From contig CAWBVZ010000007.1 in assembly GCA_963792385.1 (NCBI GenBank), positions 806,001 through 870,000 on the forward strand: DNA of 64,000 nucleotides. Direction: 5' to 3'. This document shows positions 19,365 through 27,311 of the stretch, one piece after another (position 1 is the first letter of the stretch; every line of letters begins with the position of its first letter). A program made the position numbers and the translations under genes. Below the pieces are notes generated by a model that made no database searches, was not told the DNA's origin, and was given only the letters and a program-made list of their open reading frames with translations. This DNA is from DASSUW01 sp963792385 (GTDB lineage: Bacteria; Actinomycetota; Thermoleophilia; Solirubrobacterales; Solirubrobacteraceae).

Positions 19365-20347
19365 ACTCCATCACCGACGACCTCCGGCCGCTCGACGAGC
19401 AGGCCTTCGGCGCCCGCGTCGAGCCGCACCGCCGCGAGTTGCACGTCCACTGCTACCGCCTTCTCGGGTCGTTCGAGGAGGCCGAGGACCTCGTCCAGGA
19501 GGCGTTCCTGCGCGCGTGGCGCCGGCGCGAGACCTACGAGGGCCGCGCGTCGATTCGCGCGTGGCTGTACCGGATCGCGACGAACGCGTGCCTCGACGCG
19601 CTCGACAAGCGCCCGCGGCGGCCGAGCGCGAGCGGCGAGGTCGCGTGGCTACAGCCGTATCCCGACGAGCTCCTCGACCAGCTGCCCGACCGGCGCGAGG
19701 GCCCGGAGGACGTGGCGCTCGCCAAGGAGACCGTCGAGCTGGCGTTCATCGCCGCGATCCAGCACCTCGCCCCGCTGCCGCGGGCCGTGCTGGTGCTGCG
19801 CGACGTCCTCGGCTCCTCGGCGAATGAGACCGCGCGGCTGCTCGAGACGACCGAGGCGTCGGTGAACTCCGCGCTGCAGCGCGCGCGGGCTGGGCTGCGG
19901 GAGCGCCTGCCCGAGGACCGCGAGGCGTGGCAACACGCCGCCGAGCCGAGCGCCGCCGAGCGTGAGCTGCTCGCCCGCTACGTCGAGTGCAGCGAGCGCG
20001 CCGACGTCGAGGGCCTGGCCGCGCTCATGCACGAGGACGTCCGCTTCTCGATGCCGCCCGGGCCCGGCGTCTGGACCGGCCGAAGCACGGTCGTGCAGAG
20101 CTGGATCGACGGCGGCTTCGGATCGGAGGCGTTCGGCAGCACGCGGTGCGTGGTCACCCGCGCCAACGGTCAGCCCGCGGTCGCGGGCTACGTGCGCAAG
20201 CCGGGCGACGCCGCGTACGAACCGCTGGCGATCGACGTCCTGCGGGTGCAGGACGGGGTCGTCACCGAGATCGTCACCTTCGACGGCGCGGTGTTCGAGC
20301 ACTTCGACCTGCCGGCCACGCTCACCGCGACGGGCGGTACGAGATGA
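19361..20347 (+). CDS. ECF-type RNA polymerase sigma factor with SnoaL-like C-terminal domain (SigX5-like)
   Basis: Alternative sigma factor, 328 residues. Region 2 is HCYRLLGSFEEAEDLVQEAF with ACLDALDKRPRR after it; region 4 is LPRAVLVLRDVLGSSANETA with NSALQRARAGLRERLP. The last 130 residues form a SnoaL/NTF2-like domain (LLARYVECSERADVEGLAAL), which in such sigma factors modulates activity in place of a separate anti-sigma protein. It overlaps both neighbours by ATGA, implying coupled translation. The inducing signal is unknown. Confidence 0.92.
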   Translation: MNSITDDLRPLDEQAFGARVEPHRRELHVHCYRLLGSFEEAEDLVQEAFLRAWRRRETYEGRASIRAWLYRIATNACLDALDKRPRRPSASGEVAWLQPYPDELLDQLPDRREGPEDVALAKETVELAFIAAIQHLAPLPRAVLVLRDVLGSSANETARLLETTEASVNSALQRARAGLRERLPEDREAWQHAAEPSAAERELLARYVECSERADVEGLAALMHEDVRFSMPPGPGVWTGRSTVVQSWIDGGFGSEAFGSTRCVVTRANGQPAVAGYVRKPGDAAYEPLAIDVLRVQDGVVTEIVTFDGAVFEHFDLPATLTATGGTR

Positions 20348-20988
20348 ACGCCCCCGCCCCGGTCACCGTCACGCCATTCTTCGTTGCCGACCTTTCCGTC
20401 GAGGGCGAGCGGATGCCGGTCTACGTGCACGTCATCGACCATCCCGATGCGCGCGTGCTGGTCGACACCGGCATGACGGAGCTGCACCCGGCGATGGCCG
20501 ACATGGATCCCCGCCTCCAGCCGCTGAGCGAGCAGGACTTCGATCTCGCCGGCATCGACATCGTCGTCAACACACACCTGCACGCCGACCACTGCGGCGG
20601 CAACCACCTCTTCGCCGGCAAGCCGATCTATGTCCAGCGTCGGGAGCTCGACGACGCGCACAGCAAGGACGACTACACCATTCGCGAGTGGGTCGATGCA
20701 CCCGGCGTGCAGTACGTGCCGGTCGACGGGGAGCATGAGCTGCTGCCCGGGCTCCGACTCGTCCCGGCGCCGGGCCACACACCCGGCATGCAAATGGTCG
20801 TCGTCGAGACTGGCGGGCGCCCGGTCATCGTCGGCGGCGACGTGGCGGTGTGGTTCGGCGAGTTCGACGAGCCGCCGACCGAAGGCCGGCAGCGGGTCCT
20901 TGCGCTCGACCCCGAGCTCGTCTGGCTCACGCACGAGCGCGAGCCATGGCGACCCCGCACCGGTTCTGGCCGCGCTCAGCGTGGCTGA
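20344..20988 (+). CDS. Metallo-beta-lactamase-fold hydrolase, N-acyl homoserine lactonase-like
   Basis: 214 residues from the ATG overlapping the sigma factor stop. The zinc motif is HLHADHCGGNH near residue 78, with APGHTPGMQ and VGGDVAVWFGEF supplying further ligands. Overall order (VDTGMTELHP before the motif) resembles AHL lactonases and AttM/AiiB relatives, but the substrate cannot be fixed from sequence. Its 3' end overlaps the convergent ureohydrolase gene by 13 bases. Confidence 0.85.
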   Translation: MNAPAPVTVTPFFVADLSVEGERMPVYVHVIDHPDARVLVDTGMTELHPAMADMDPRLQPLSEQDFDLAGIDIVVNTHLHADHCGGNHLFAGKPIYVQRRELDDAHSKDDYTIREWVDAPGVQYVPVDGEHELLPGLRLVPAPGHTPGMQMVVVETGGRPVIVGGDVAVWFGEFDEPPTEGRQRVLALDPELVWLTHEREPWRPRTGSGRAQRG

Positions 20989-21980
20989 TCGAAGATCTCG
21001 CTCAAGAAGTGCGTGACGATCCAGGTGGCCACCCGCGACGTTGTCCCGGACGGGTCGCGCGCTGGATTCAACTCGACGACGTCGAACCCGATCACCCGCC
21101 CGCGTCGCGCCACTTCAACCAGGATCGCGCGCAGCTGCCGGTAGCTGAGCCCACCCGGCTCGGGCAGCGAGTGCCCGGGCGCGACCGAAGAGTCGAGCAC
21201 GTCGAGGTCGATCGAGACGTACAGCGCGTCTGTCTCCGGGACGGTCTCACGCACGACATCGCCGGCTCCACGCTCGATTACGTCGAGGCTGGTCGCCCAA
21301 CGCCCTCCGAGCTCCCGCATCGCGTCCACTTCGGCGCGGTCCACATTGCGAACCCCAAGCGCGGTAACGGTGCCGATGAACGGCAGCTCCGCCAGTCGCC
21401 GCAGCTGGCTCGCGCCGGTGAGACGCGCCCCATCCAGCTCGTCGAGGAAATCGGCGTGCGCGTCGACGTGGACGACATCGAACTCGCCCAGCGGCTCCAT
21501 CCCGCGGCCGAGCGGATAGCTGATCGAGTGGTCGCCACCGATCGCGACCATCAACGCTCCGCGCTCGACGATCCCCCGCGCGGCGCCTGTGATGCGCCCG
21601 TAGTTTGCCTCGGTGTCAGAGCCCTGGATCGCGACGTCGCCGACGTCCGCCATCGTCACGCCGACCAGGTAGTCACGATCGGCTTCTACGTCGTACCAGC
21701 CCTCGGCGCCCTGGTCGCCGTTGGCGCCAAGCCGCCGCGGGTAGTAGAACTGGGCCTCGGTCGCCACACGAGCTGCGGCAGGCCCGGCCCGCTGGCCGGT
21801 GGGAATTCCCGGCTCCGGCGTGCCGCCGTCGTAGGGGACACCGAGAAACGCCACCTGCGCATCGAGCAGGTCGAGGTCGCGCAGGCTCGGCACCCCGAAA
21901 AACGTCCTCGGCGCGGGATCGATCAGCGCGGCGGTGCCATCCACACGCGAAGTGTTGCGGAGCAGAAACCGAGTCGCCAT
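20976..21980 (-). CDS. Agmatinase/arginase-family ureohydrolase
   Basis: Binuclear manganese hydrolase of guanidino compounds, 334 residues. Metal ligands are visible in GGDHS, DAHAD and SIDLDVLD; GFDVVELNP closes the fold. The usual Pro after the last Asp (DP-x-x-APG) is Ser here (LDSSVAPG). An N-terminal extension and the family pattern fit agmatinase or guanidinobutyrase-like enzymes more than arginase; the exact substrate is uncertain. Confidence 0.87.
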   Translation of the reverse strand: MATRFLLRNTSRVDGTAALIDPAPRTFFGVPSLRDLDLLDAQVAFLGVPYDGGTPEPGIPTGQRAGPAAARVATEAQFYYPRRLGANGDQGAEGWYDVEADRDYLVGVTMADVGDVAIQGSDTEANYGRITGAARGIVERGALMVAIGGDHSISYPLGRGMEPLGEFDVVHVDAHADFLDELDGARLTGASQLRRLAELPFIGTVTALGVRNVDRAEVDAMRELGGRWATSLDVIERGAGDVVRETVPETDALYVSIDLDVLDSSVAPGHSLPEPGGLSYRQLRAILVEVARRGRVIGFDVVELNPARDPSGTTSRVATWIVTHFLSEIFDQPR

Positions 21981-22035
21981 CCGACATCGCGGCGAGGAAG
22001 CGGGCTAGGGCCGACTCAGGAGCTAGCCTGCGCCC

Positions 22036-22566
22036 ATGTCGGCGGCTCAGGGAGTCACCTACCGACCCGCGGCGCCCGGCGACGTGGACCTGTTGACGCG
22101 GATGCTGTGGGTCGCCTTCAACTGGCGTAACGAAGCGGTCTCCGCGCAGCACTGGCCGGACCCGAACGCGGCAGCGAAGTACGTCGACGGGTTCGGCCGA
22201 CACGGTGACGCGGGAGTCGTCGCCGCAGTCGCGGGTGAGGGTGTCGGGGCGGCCTGGTATCGCCTGCTTCCCGCTGACGATCCCGGGTACGGCTTCGTCG
22301 CGGCCGATATCCCGGAGGTCACGCTCGGAGTGGCGTCGCAGGCACGCGGGCGGGGCATCGGGACGGCGCTGATGCAGCGCCTGCTCGATATGGCCGTCGC
22401 CGACCGCATCGCGGCGTTGAGCTTGAGCGTCGAGCCCGACAACGCCGCCGTGCGCCTCTACCTCGCGCTCGGGTTCAAGCGCGTCGGCGGGTCCGGTGGC
22501 TCACTCACGCTGCTGCGGACCATCGAGCCGGCCGGGAATCGCGATGCGACGATGATTAGCCCGTGA
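22036..22566 (+). CDS. GNAT-family N-acetyltransferase
   Basis: 176 residues with an N-terminal YRPAAPGDVDLLTRMLW strand-helix, acetyl-CoA loop ASQARGRGIGTALMQRLLD, and motif B SVEPDNAAVRLYLALGFKR. Cytosolic acetyltransferase of unknown substrate. Its end overlaps the convergent PEBP gene by 11 bases. Confidence 0.9.
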   Translation: MSAAQGVTYRPAAPGDVDLLTRMLWVAFNWRNEAVSAQHWPDPNAAAKYVDGFGRHGDAGVVAAVAGEGVGAAWYRLLPADDPGYGFVAADIPEVTLGVASQARGRGIGTALMQRLLDMAVADRIAALSLSVEPDNAAVRLYLALGFKRVGGSGGSLTLLRTIEPAGNRDATMISP

Positions 22567-23096
22567 TCTCAGCGGTGACGGTCAGGATCGCGCGGCCGAG
22601 GATGTGGCCGAGGAAGTTGAAGTTCAGGAACGCCGGGCTGGCGTCCTCGGGGACGCCGATCTTCTCGACGTCGAGGGCGTGGATCACGAAGAAGTAGCGG
22701 TGCTCGCCGTGCCCGGCCGGCGGCGCTGCGCCGATGAAGCGCGTCGTACCTGCGTCGGTCCGGAGCTGGAGCGTGCCTTCGGGCAGGCCGGAGCCGGTGT
22801 CGTCGCCCGCGCCCTCCGGCAACTCCGTCACCGTGGCCGGGATGTCGGCGATCGCCCAGTGCCAGAAGCCCGACTGCGTCGGGGCGTCGGGGTCGATAGA
22901 CCGTGACGGCGTAGCTCTTGGTGCCGTCGGGGGCGCCGCTCCACGAGAGCTGCGGTGAGATGTCCTCGCCGCCGGGGACGCCGAAGATGCCGGACATCTG
23001 CGCGGCGGGCGTGCCGCCGCCTTCGGTGAGCGTCGTGCTCGTGACGGTGAAGCTCGGGACCTCGGGCAGGCCTGAGAAGGGATCGTTGGCGCTCAT
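22556..23096 (-). pseudogene. YbhB/YbcL-type PEBP (Raf kinase inhibitor-like) gene with a single-base frameshift
   Basis: The start frame reads MSANDPFSGLPEVPSFTVTS through SYAVTVY, then loses homology. Removing one base near 22895 restores DPDAPTQSGFWHWAIAD, the PEBP ligand-binding motif, and the second frame continues to HRYFFVIHALDVEKI and the stop at 22556. The joined protein would be about 179 residues, the family length. Either a recent pseudogene or a sequencing error; both halves are otherwise intact. A downstream in-frame start at 22831 would give only the last half. Confidence 0.85.
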
Positions 23097-23195
23097 CCGA
23101 TGCTCCTATTGGGTCGAGGTCTGTCTCGCAACAATCACCGCGATGCCGGTCACGCGGCCGTGCCGCGCGATGCTAGTCGCTCCATATTGCTTCAT

Positions 23196-23765
23196 TCAGC
23201 GCGATCGCCCTCGTCGGCTTGGTTCTCCCAGAGGGCGTGCGTGCGAGATCGGTAGCGCCGGCGCAACGCGCGTGACGGCCGCCAGCAGATCGCGGAGGAG
23301 ATCGCTGAGCTCGGAGCGCTGGGCGACCGGAATGTCCGCCAGCAGCTCCTGCAGACTCTCGACCCCGGAGATGACTGCGGCATCGATGAGCTCCCGTCCG
23401 CGATCGGACAAGGTGACCACGAGCCCACGGCGGTCACCGAGATCGGCGGAGCGCGTGACGAGTCCCGCTCCTTCGAGCCGGTTCAGGCGGCCGGTCATCC
23501 CGCCGGTCGTGAGCATGAGGGCGGAGCTCAGCGCGCCGGGAGAGAGCTGGAACGGCTCACCGCTCCGCCGGAGCGTTGCCAACACATCGAAATCAGCGCG
23601 ACTGATGCCGTGCTGAGCGTAGGTGCGCTCCATCGCATCGTTGACAATGGCGGCGATCCGCGAGACGCGCCCGAACACACCCATTGCCTGGGTGTCCAGC
23701 TCGGGTCGCTCCCGAGCCCATTGTTCGAGGATTCGATCGACCCCGTCCATAGAAGCTCTTGGCAT
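23196..23765 (-). CDS. MarR-family transcriptional regulator
   Basis: Winged-helix repressor, 189 residues (184 if the second ATG at 23750 is used). The recognition region is ISRADFDVLATLRRSGEPF then LSSALMLTTGGMTGRLNRL, and the wing is LVTRSADLGDRRGLVVTLS. It diverges from a reductase-like gene across 53 bp containing an imperfect inverted repeat, the usual arrangement for MarR autoregulation. Ligand unknown. Confidence 0.9.
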   Translation of the reverse strand: MPRASMDGVDRILEQWARERPELDTQAMGVFGRVSRIAAIVNDAMERTYAQHGISRADFDVLATLRRSGEPFQLSPGALSSALMLTTGGMTGRLNRLEGAGLVTRSADLGDRRGLVVTLSDRGRELIDAAVISGVESLQELLADIPVAQRSELSDLLRDLLAAVTRVAPALPISHARPLGEPSRRGRSR

Positions 23766-23767
23766 AA

Positions 23768-23797
23768 TAACTTCGCGACTAGCTTGCTCGTAAGTAA
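23768..23797. promoter_or_regulatory. Imperfect inverted repeat, candidate MarR operator
   Basis: Between the divergent MarR and reductase genes. Outer arms TNACTT / AAGTNA are symmetric about the central AGCT (centre between 23782 and 23783), with a matched C/G pair inside; the middle arms do not match. Placement favours an operator serving both genes, but the symmetry is modest. Confidence 0.4.
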
Positions 23798-23818
23798 GCG
23801 ATATCCAAGGAGCGCATC

Positions 23819-24400
23819 ATGACCGCGACCTACGCCTTCGACGTGTTTTGCAGTCTCGACGGCTTCGGCTCCTACAACAGCAGTGGCGACTGGGGCGGCT
23901 ACTGGGGCAAGCAAGGTCCCGAGTTTCTCGATCGCCGCCTCGCCTTGCTCGGCGAGGAGCAGCGCCTCGTCCTCGGGGCCAACACCTTTCGGCAATTCGT
24001 GCAGGTGCTGGGCCCGAGCACGGAGGAGTCCGAGGTAAGTGACCCGGTGAACACCCGGATGAGGAACCTGCCGACAACGGTGGTGTCGACCACACTGGAG
24101 GGTCCCCTCGACTGGCCGGACGCGACGCTCGTGAGCGGCGACGCCGTCGACGTCGTCGCCCGGCTCAAGGAGGAGTCCGAGGTGCCGCTGCGCTCGCACG
24201 GCAGCCTGTCGATGAACCGCGCGCTGATGGCCGCCGGCCTGGTCGACCGCGTCCAGGTGACGCTCTTCCCTGTCATCACCGGTCAGACCGGAGTGGATCC
24301 GATCTTCCAGGGTGCGGCCGACTTCGACCTCGAGCTGATCGAGAGTCGGACGCTCGACGGCCACACCCAAGAGCTCATCTACCGACCCACCGTCCACTGA
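23819..24400 (+). CDS. Dihydrofolate reductase-family protein
   Basis: 193 residues with an AAGGAG site upstream. Family start TYAFDVFCSLDGFGSYN, then LVLGANTFRQF, LPTTVVSTTLEGPLDWPDAT and VDRVQVTLFPVITG. Probable NAD(P)H-dependent reductase, substrate unknown. Transcribed away from the MarR gene and probably repressed by it. It is a distant paralogue of the gene at 18299. Confidence 0.88.
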   Translation: MTATYAFDVFCSLDGFGSYNSSGDWGGYWGKQGPEFLDRRLALLGEEQRLVLGANTFRQFVQVLGPSTEESEVSDPVNTRMRNLPTTVVSTTLEGPLDWPDATLVSGDAVDVVARLKEESEVPLRSHGSLSMNRALMAAGLVDRVQVTLFPVITGQTGVDPIFQGAADFDLELIESRTLDGHTQELIYRPTVH

Positions 24401-24458
24401 CTCGTACGGACTGAGCCCACGGCTCGGCGAGCAGCGCGACGGATCCCGTAGTCGCACG

Positions 24459-24863
24459 TCAGGGACCAGGCGCCGGCCGGTGCGTGCTGAACGTCCACCG
24501 GTGGCCCTCGATGTCCAGGGCGCGGTACGAGCGCGTGCCGGCGACCACGCTCGTCGGGTGCCGCTGGATGCGCGCGCCGGCCGCAGCCGCGCGGCGATGG
24601 TGCGCGTCCACGTCATCGACGACCGCCCACACCCAGCTGGCCCCCACCATGTCGGCCAGCGAGCCGTCGTCGTCGGCGGCGAGCGAGGTGACCATCGCGG
24701 CGCCGTGCTGCCAGCGCAGCTCCGCGTGCAGGACCGCGCCGCGCTCGTCACTCACCCGGCGCAGCTCGTCCAGCCCGAACACCTGCGTGAGCCAGTCGAT
24801 CGCCGCTGCACCGTCACGGTAGACAAGCACGGGAAGCAGGCTGGGCCGAAACACAATCGGCAC
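24459..24863 (-). CDS. VOC-family (glyoxalase / bleomycin resistance-like) protein
   Basis: 134 residues of one vicinal-oxygen-chelate module pair: VLVYRDGAAAIDWLTQVFGL at the start, a beta-alpha-beta-beta-beta repeat with WVWAVVDDVDAHHRRAAAAG, and ALDIEGHRWTFSTHRP at the end. Candidate metal ligands are present but the reaction is unknown. Confidence 0.87.
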   Translation of the reverse strand: MPIVFRPSLLPVLVYRDGAAAIDWLTQVFGLDELRRVSDERGAVLHAELRWQHGAAMVTSLAADDDGSLADMVGASWVWAVVDDVDAHHRRAAAAGARIQRHPTSVVAGTRSYRALDIEGHRWTFSTHRPAPGP

Positions 24864-24949
24864 GTTAGAGGGCGACGCTCATCACAGGCCGAACCAAGTG
24901 ACGCGTTCGTAGACGACGCGTTCCGGCCGCGCGCGGTACCGTCGCGGCC

Positions 24950-25228
24950 ATGGCCCTGCTCAGTCAGATGATCCGCACCGCCGCGATCACGGGAAGCCCC
25001 GAGAGGATGAATGCGTGGTTCGCCGACCGTCAGGGCAAGTGCTGGGCCGAGCAGACGATGGGTGCCGCCATGCCCGCGGCAACCTCGCGCTCACATACGG
25101 CGCCGCCCGCCCCGGCGCCGTCGGCCGCCGATCCGGCCGAGACGCTCCGGCAACTGACGGAACTGCACCAGCGCGGCGTGGTCAGTGACGCCGAGTTCGA
25201 CGGGCTTCGTGCCCGCATCGGCGCCTGA
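24950..25228 (+). CDS. SHOCT-domain small protein
   Basis: 92 residues. The N-terminal half resembles short actinobacterial proteins beginning MALLSQMIRTAAITG; a Pro/Ala linker leads to a C-terminal SHOCT motif (LRQLTELHQRGVVSDAEFDG). Such C-terminal motifs occur on many oligomerising or membrane-associated proteins; function unknown. Confidence 0.75.
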   Translation: MALLSQMIRTAAITGSPERMNAWFADRQGKCWAEQTMGAAMPAATSRSHTAPPAPAPSAADPAETLRQLTELHQRGVVSDAEFDGLRARIGA

Positions 25229-25296
25229 CCCAATCCGGCTGGAGCAGGAGCGAGCCGTGGTCGCGACGTTCTGGCCTGCGCCCCGCGAGCCTCGCG

Positions 25297-25971
25297 CTAC
25301 GGCTGCGTGTCTCCCGCGCGTGCGCGCAACCATCCGGCGAGCTCGCGCGCCTGGCTGCGTTCGGCTGCCTGTGCGGGCGTGAGGTTGTCATGGCCGATCC
25401 AGGCCGGGTCGGCGCCACGATCCAGGAGCAGCTCCGCGGTCGCACGCTGCCCGCCGTGCGCGGCGCACCACAGTGCGTTGTCGAGCTCCTCGCGGGGCGG
25501 CTGCGGGGTCTTGGCGAGCTCGTCGCGGACGCGGTCGAGTAGGCCGAGCGCGGCGGCCTGCCAGAGGTTCGTGCGTGCGCCGCGTTCCAGCAGCCGCCGC
25601 GCGGCCTTCCACTGGCCGAAGGCGACGGCGTCGGCGATCGGGCTGCCGCCCGCGATCACGGCGCCGTCGGCTTCGATGTCGGCGCCGGCGTCCAGCAGCG
25701 CGTCGAGCGCCTCGATGTCGTCGCTGCTGGCCGCCCAGTGCAGCGGCGTCTCGCTGTGCGGGCCGGTGAAGCGGGCGTTGACGTCGGCGCCCGCGGCGAC
25801 GAGCGCGGGGATCTTTGCGCCCGCTTCAGGCACGTGCCCGGGCCAGTCGGTGACGACGTGCAGCAGGGTCCGCGACTGCCCGCGCTCGGGGTCACCGAGC
25901 CGGGCGGTGGCCAACGCGGGGCGGTCGCGCAGGAGCTGTTCAAGCTCTGCGGCGTCCCCGGAGCGGATCAC
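25297..25971 (-). CDS. Ankyrin-repeat protein
   Basis: 224 residues with about four ankyrin units (for example ETPLHWAASSDDIEALDALL and LDNALWCAAHGGQRATAELL). Likely a cytosolic protein-binding scaffold. The GTG at 25971 is the first ordinary start, but in-frame codons upstream (TTLNPDAPLARRLTE) look like family sequence, so the true start may lie further up, perhaps at a CTG near 26019. Confidence 0.8.
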   Translation of the reverse strand: MIRSGDAAELEQLLRDRPALATARLGDPERGQSRTLLHVVTDWPGHVPEAGAKIPALVAAGADVNARFTGPHSETPLHWAASSDDIEALDALLDAGADIEADGAVIAGGSPIADAVAFGQWKAARRLLERGARTNLWQAAALGLLDRVRDELAKTPQPPREELDNALWCAAHGGQRATAELLLDRGADPAWIGHDNLTPAQAAERSQARELAGWLRARAGDTQP

Positions 25972-26026
25972 CTCGGTGAGCCGGCGCGCCAGGGGAGCGT
26001 CGGGGTTGAGCGTGGTCAGGTCTGCC

Positions 26027-26137
26027 TCAGGTGTCGGTCGCCGGCGGCTCGGGCGGCAGGCCTGCGGCGGCGAGCGCTGCGGCGCGGTCGGGGTAGTCCT
26101 GCATGCGCACGATGCGCTCGTCGTTGCCCGTGGGCAT
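26027..26137 (-). CDS. Possible 36-residue small protein upstream of the ankyrin gene
   Basis: Begins MPTGNDERIVRMQDYPDR and ends GLPPEPPATDT. Composition and position just before the ankyrin gene suggest a real small gene, but it overlaps the possible upstream extension of that gene, and no family is recognised. Confidence 0.35.
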   Translation of the reverse strand: MPTGNDERIVRMQDYPDRAAALAAAGLPPEPPATDT

Positions 26138-26180
26138 GAGCCTCAGTATCCCGCGGATCGGCTCGGCGAGCGCGATGCGT

Positions 26181-26209
26181 GCCCTCCCGGAGCGCTGCTC
26201 CGGGAGGGC
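26181..26209 (-). terminator. Perfect 13-bp stem-loop
   Basis: GCCCTCCCGGAGC pairs perfectly with GCTCCGGGAGGGC around a 3-base loop, 14 bp beyond the stop of the membrane-protein gene at 26223. Good rho-independent stem, though without a clear T tract. Confidence 0.8.
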
Positions 26210-26222
26210 GTGACTTCGCCGC

Positions 26223-26969
26223 TTACGCCGTGGCGCCGGCGAGCGAGGGCTCGGGCGTGACGGTCTCGGCGCTGGGCGGCCGCGGCGTGCGGACGCCGAG
26301 GTAGGTGAGCGTGGCGGCGACGATCAGCAGCACGAGCGCGCCGCCGAACGAGACCCACGCGAGCGTGGTCAGGAACGGGAGCTTGGCCCCGGCGCTGACC
26401 TTGGCGTCGACGCCGCGGGAGCCGTCGGCGTTCATGACGACGACCGACCAGTCACCGTCCTCGAGGTCCCAGGCGACCGTCTGCGTGCCCGGGCCCTGAG
26501 CCGATGCTGCCCAGATGTCCTGGTCGGCCGGCAGCGCGGGCCGACCCGTGCCGCCGTGATCGCGGTAGGACGCCTCGAAGGGCGAGTAGTCGACGTCGGT
26601 CACCGTCGTGTGCGACGTGCCGCGCAGGTAGTTGGAGACGTCGCTGGTGCGCGCGACGCCCACGAACACGGGCTTGCCGGCGCTCGACTCGACCTTGAGG
26701 CGGACGTTGCCGAGGTCGTCGCGGTCCATGATCCATCCCGCGCCGTCGAGGTCGACATCGAGGTTGTCGCTGGCCAGCGCGTAGGTGCTCGCGGCGTAGT
26801 GGTCCTTGCCGGTCGAGAGATAGCCCTGGTCGTCCTTCTTGGACTCGCCCACGAGCAGGAGCGCACCGGCGGCGATGAAGCCGAGGGCGAGCACCGCGGC
26901 GACGGCGCCGACGATGATCGAGGCGACCTTGCCGCGTGGCGTAGGGGTGTACGGCGTGTTCTCTTGCAT
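26223..26969 (-). CDS. Membrane protein with N- and C-terminal helices and an extracytoplasmic domain
   Basis: 248 residues. Helix 1 (about 14-40, VASIIVGAVAAVLALGFIAA) and helix 2 (about 205-228, LAWVSFGGALVLLIVAATLT) flank a beta-rich domain of about 160 residues (DDLGNVRLKVESSAGKPVFV and later QTVAWDLEDGDWSVVVMNAD). Seen in other actinobacteria as an unnamed family; role unknown. A terminator follows. Confidence 0.75.
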   Translation of the reverse strand: MQENTPYTPTPRGKVASIIVGAVAAVLALGFIAAGALLLVGESKKDDQGYLSTGKDHYAASTYALASDNLDVDLDGAGWIMDRDDLGNVRLKVESSAGKPVFVGVARTSDVSNYLRGTSHTTVTDVDYSPFEASYRDHGGTGRPALPADQDIWAASAQGPGTQTVAWDLEDGDWSVVVMNADGSRGVDAKVSAGAKLPFLTTLAWVSFGGALVLLIVAATLTYLGVRTPRPPSAETVTPEPSLAGATA

Positions 26970-27035
26970 GAGTTCTCCGGGTTGCGAGGGGTTGACGCAC
27001 CCCCCGACGGGAGACGCGGCGCAGCGACTGCTCCG

Positions 27036-27188
27036 CTAGGCGAACGCGGGCCGGCGGCGGACCGGCAGCAGGCTGCGGAGGCTGCGGCGACGACGCGGGG
27101 AGGCGGCGGCGCGGACCCGACGCCATTCGATCAGCGTGAGCCCGGCCGGGGCCTCGCTCTCGATGTAGTTCATGACGTGATCGGGCAT
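27036..27188 (-). CDS. Small protein with a YIESE...LTLIEWRR motif
   Basis: 50 residues: MPDHVMNYIESEAPAGLTL, then IEWRRVRAA and a basic tail. The YIESE-x-P-x-G-x-TL-x-EWRR pattern recalls short conserved actinobacterial proteins of unknown function. It lies between the membrane protein and propeller genes; no strong ribosome site. Confidence 0.5.
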   Translation of the reverse strand: MPDHVMNYIESEAPAGLTLIEWRRVRAAASPRRRRSLRSLLPVRRRPAFA

Positions 27189-27311
27189 GGGATGAAAGGT
27201 CCCACGAACCCTCGGTCGCTACAGCGGTGCCACCATCCCGCCCGCGAGGCGCAGCCCGGCGTCCCGGGGTAGAGGAAACTCCCCTGCCCGTGGGCGGTAT
27301 TGCGCACGGTC

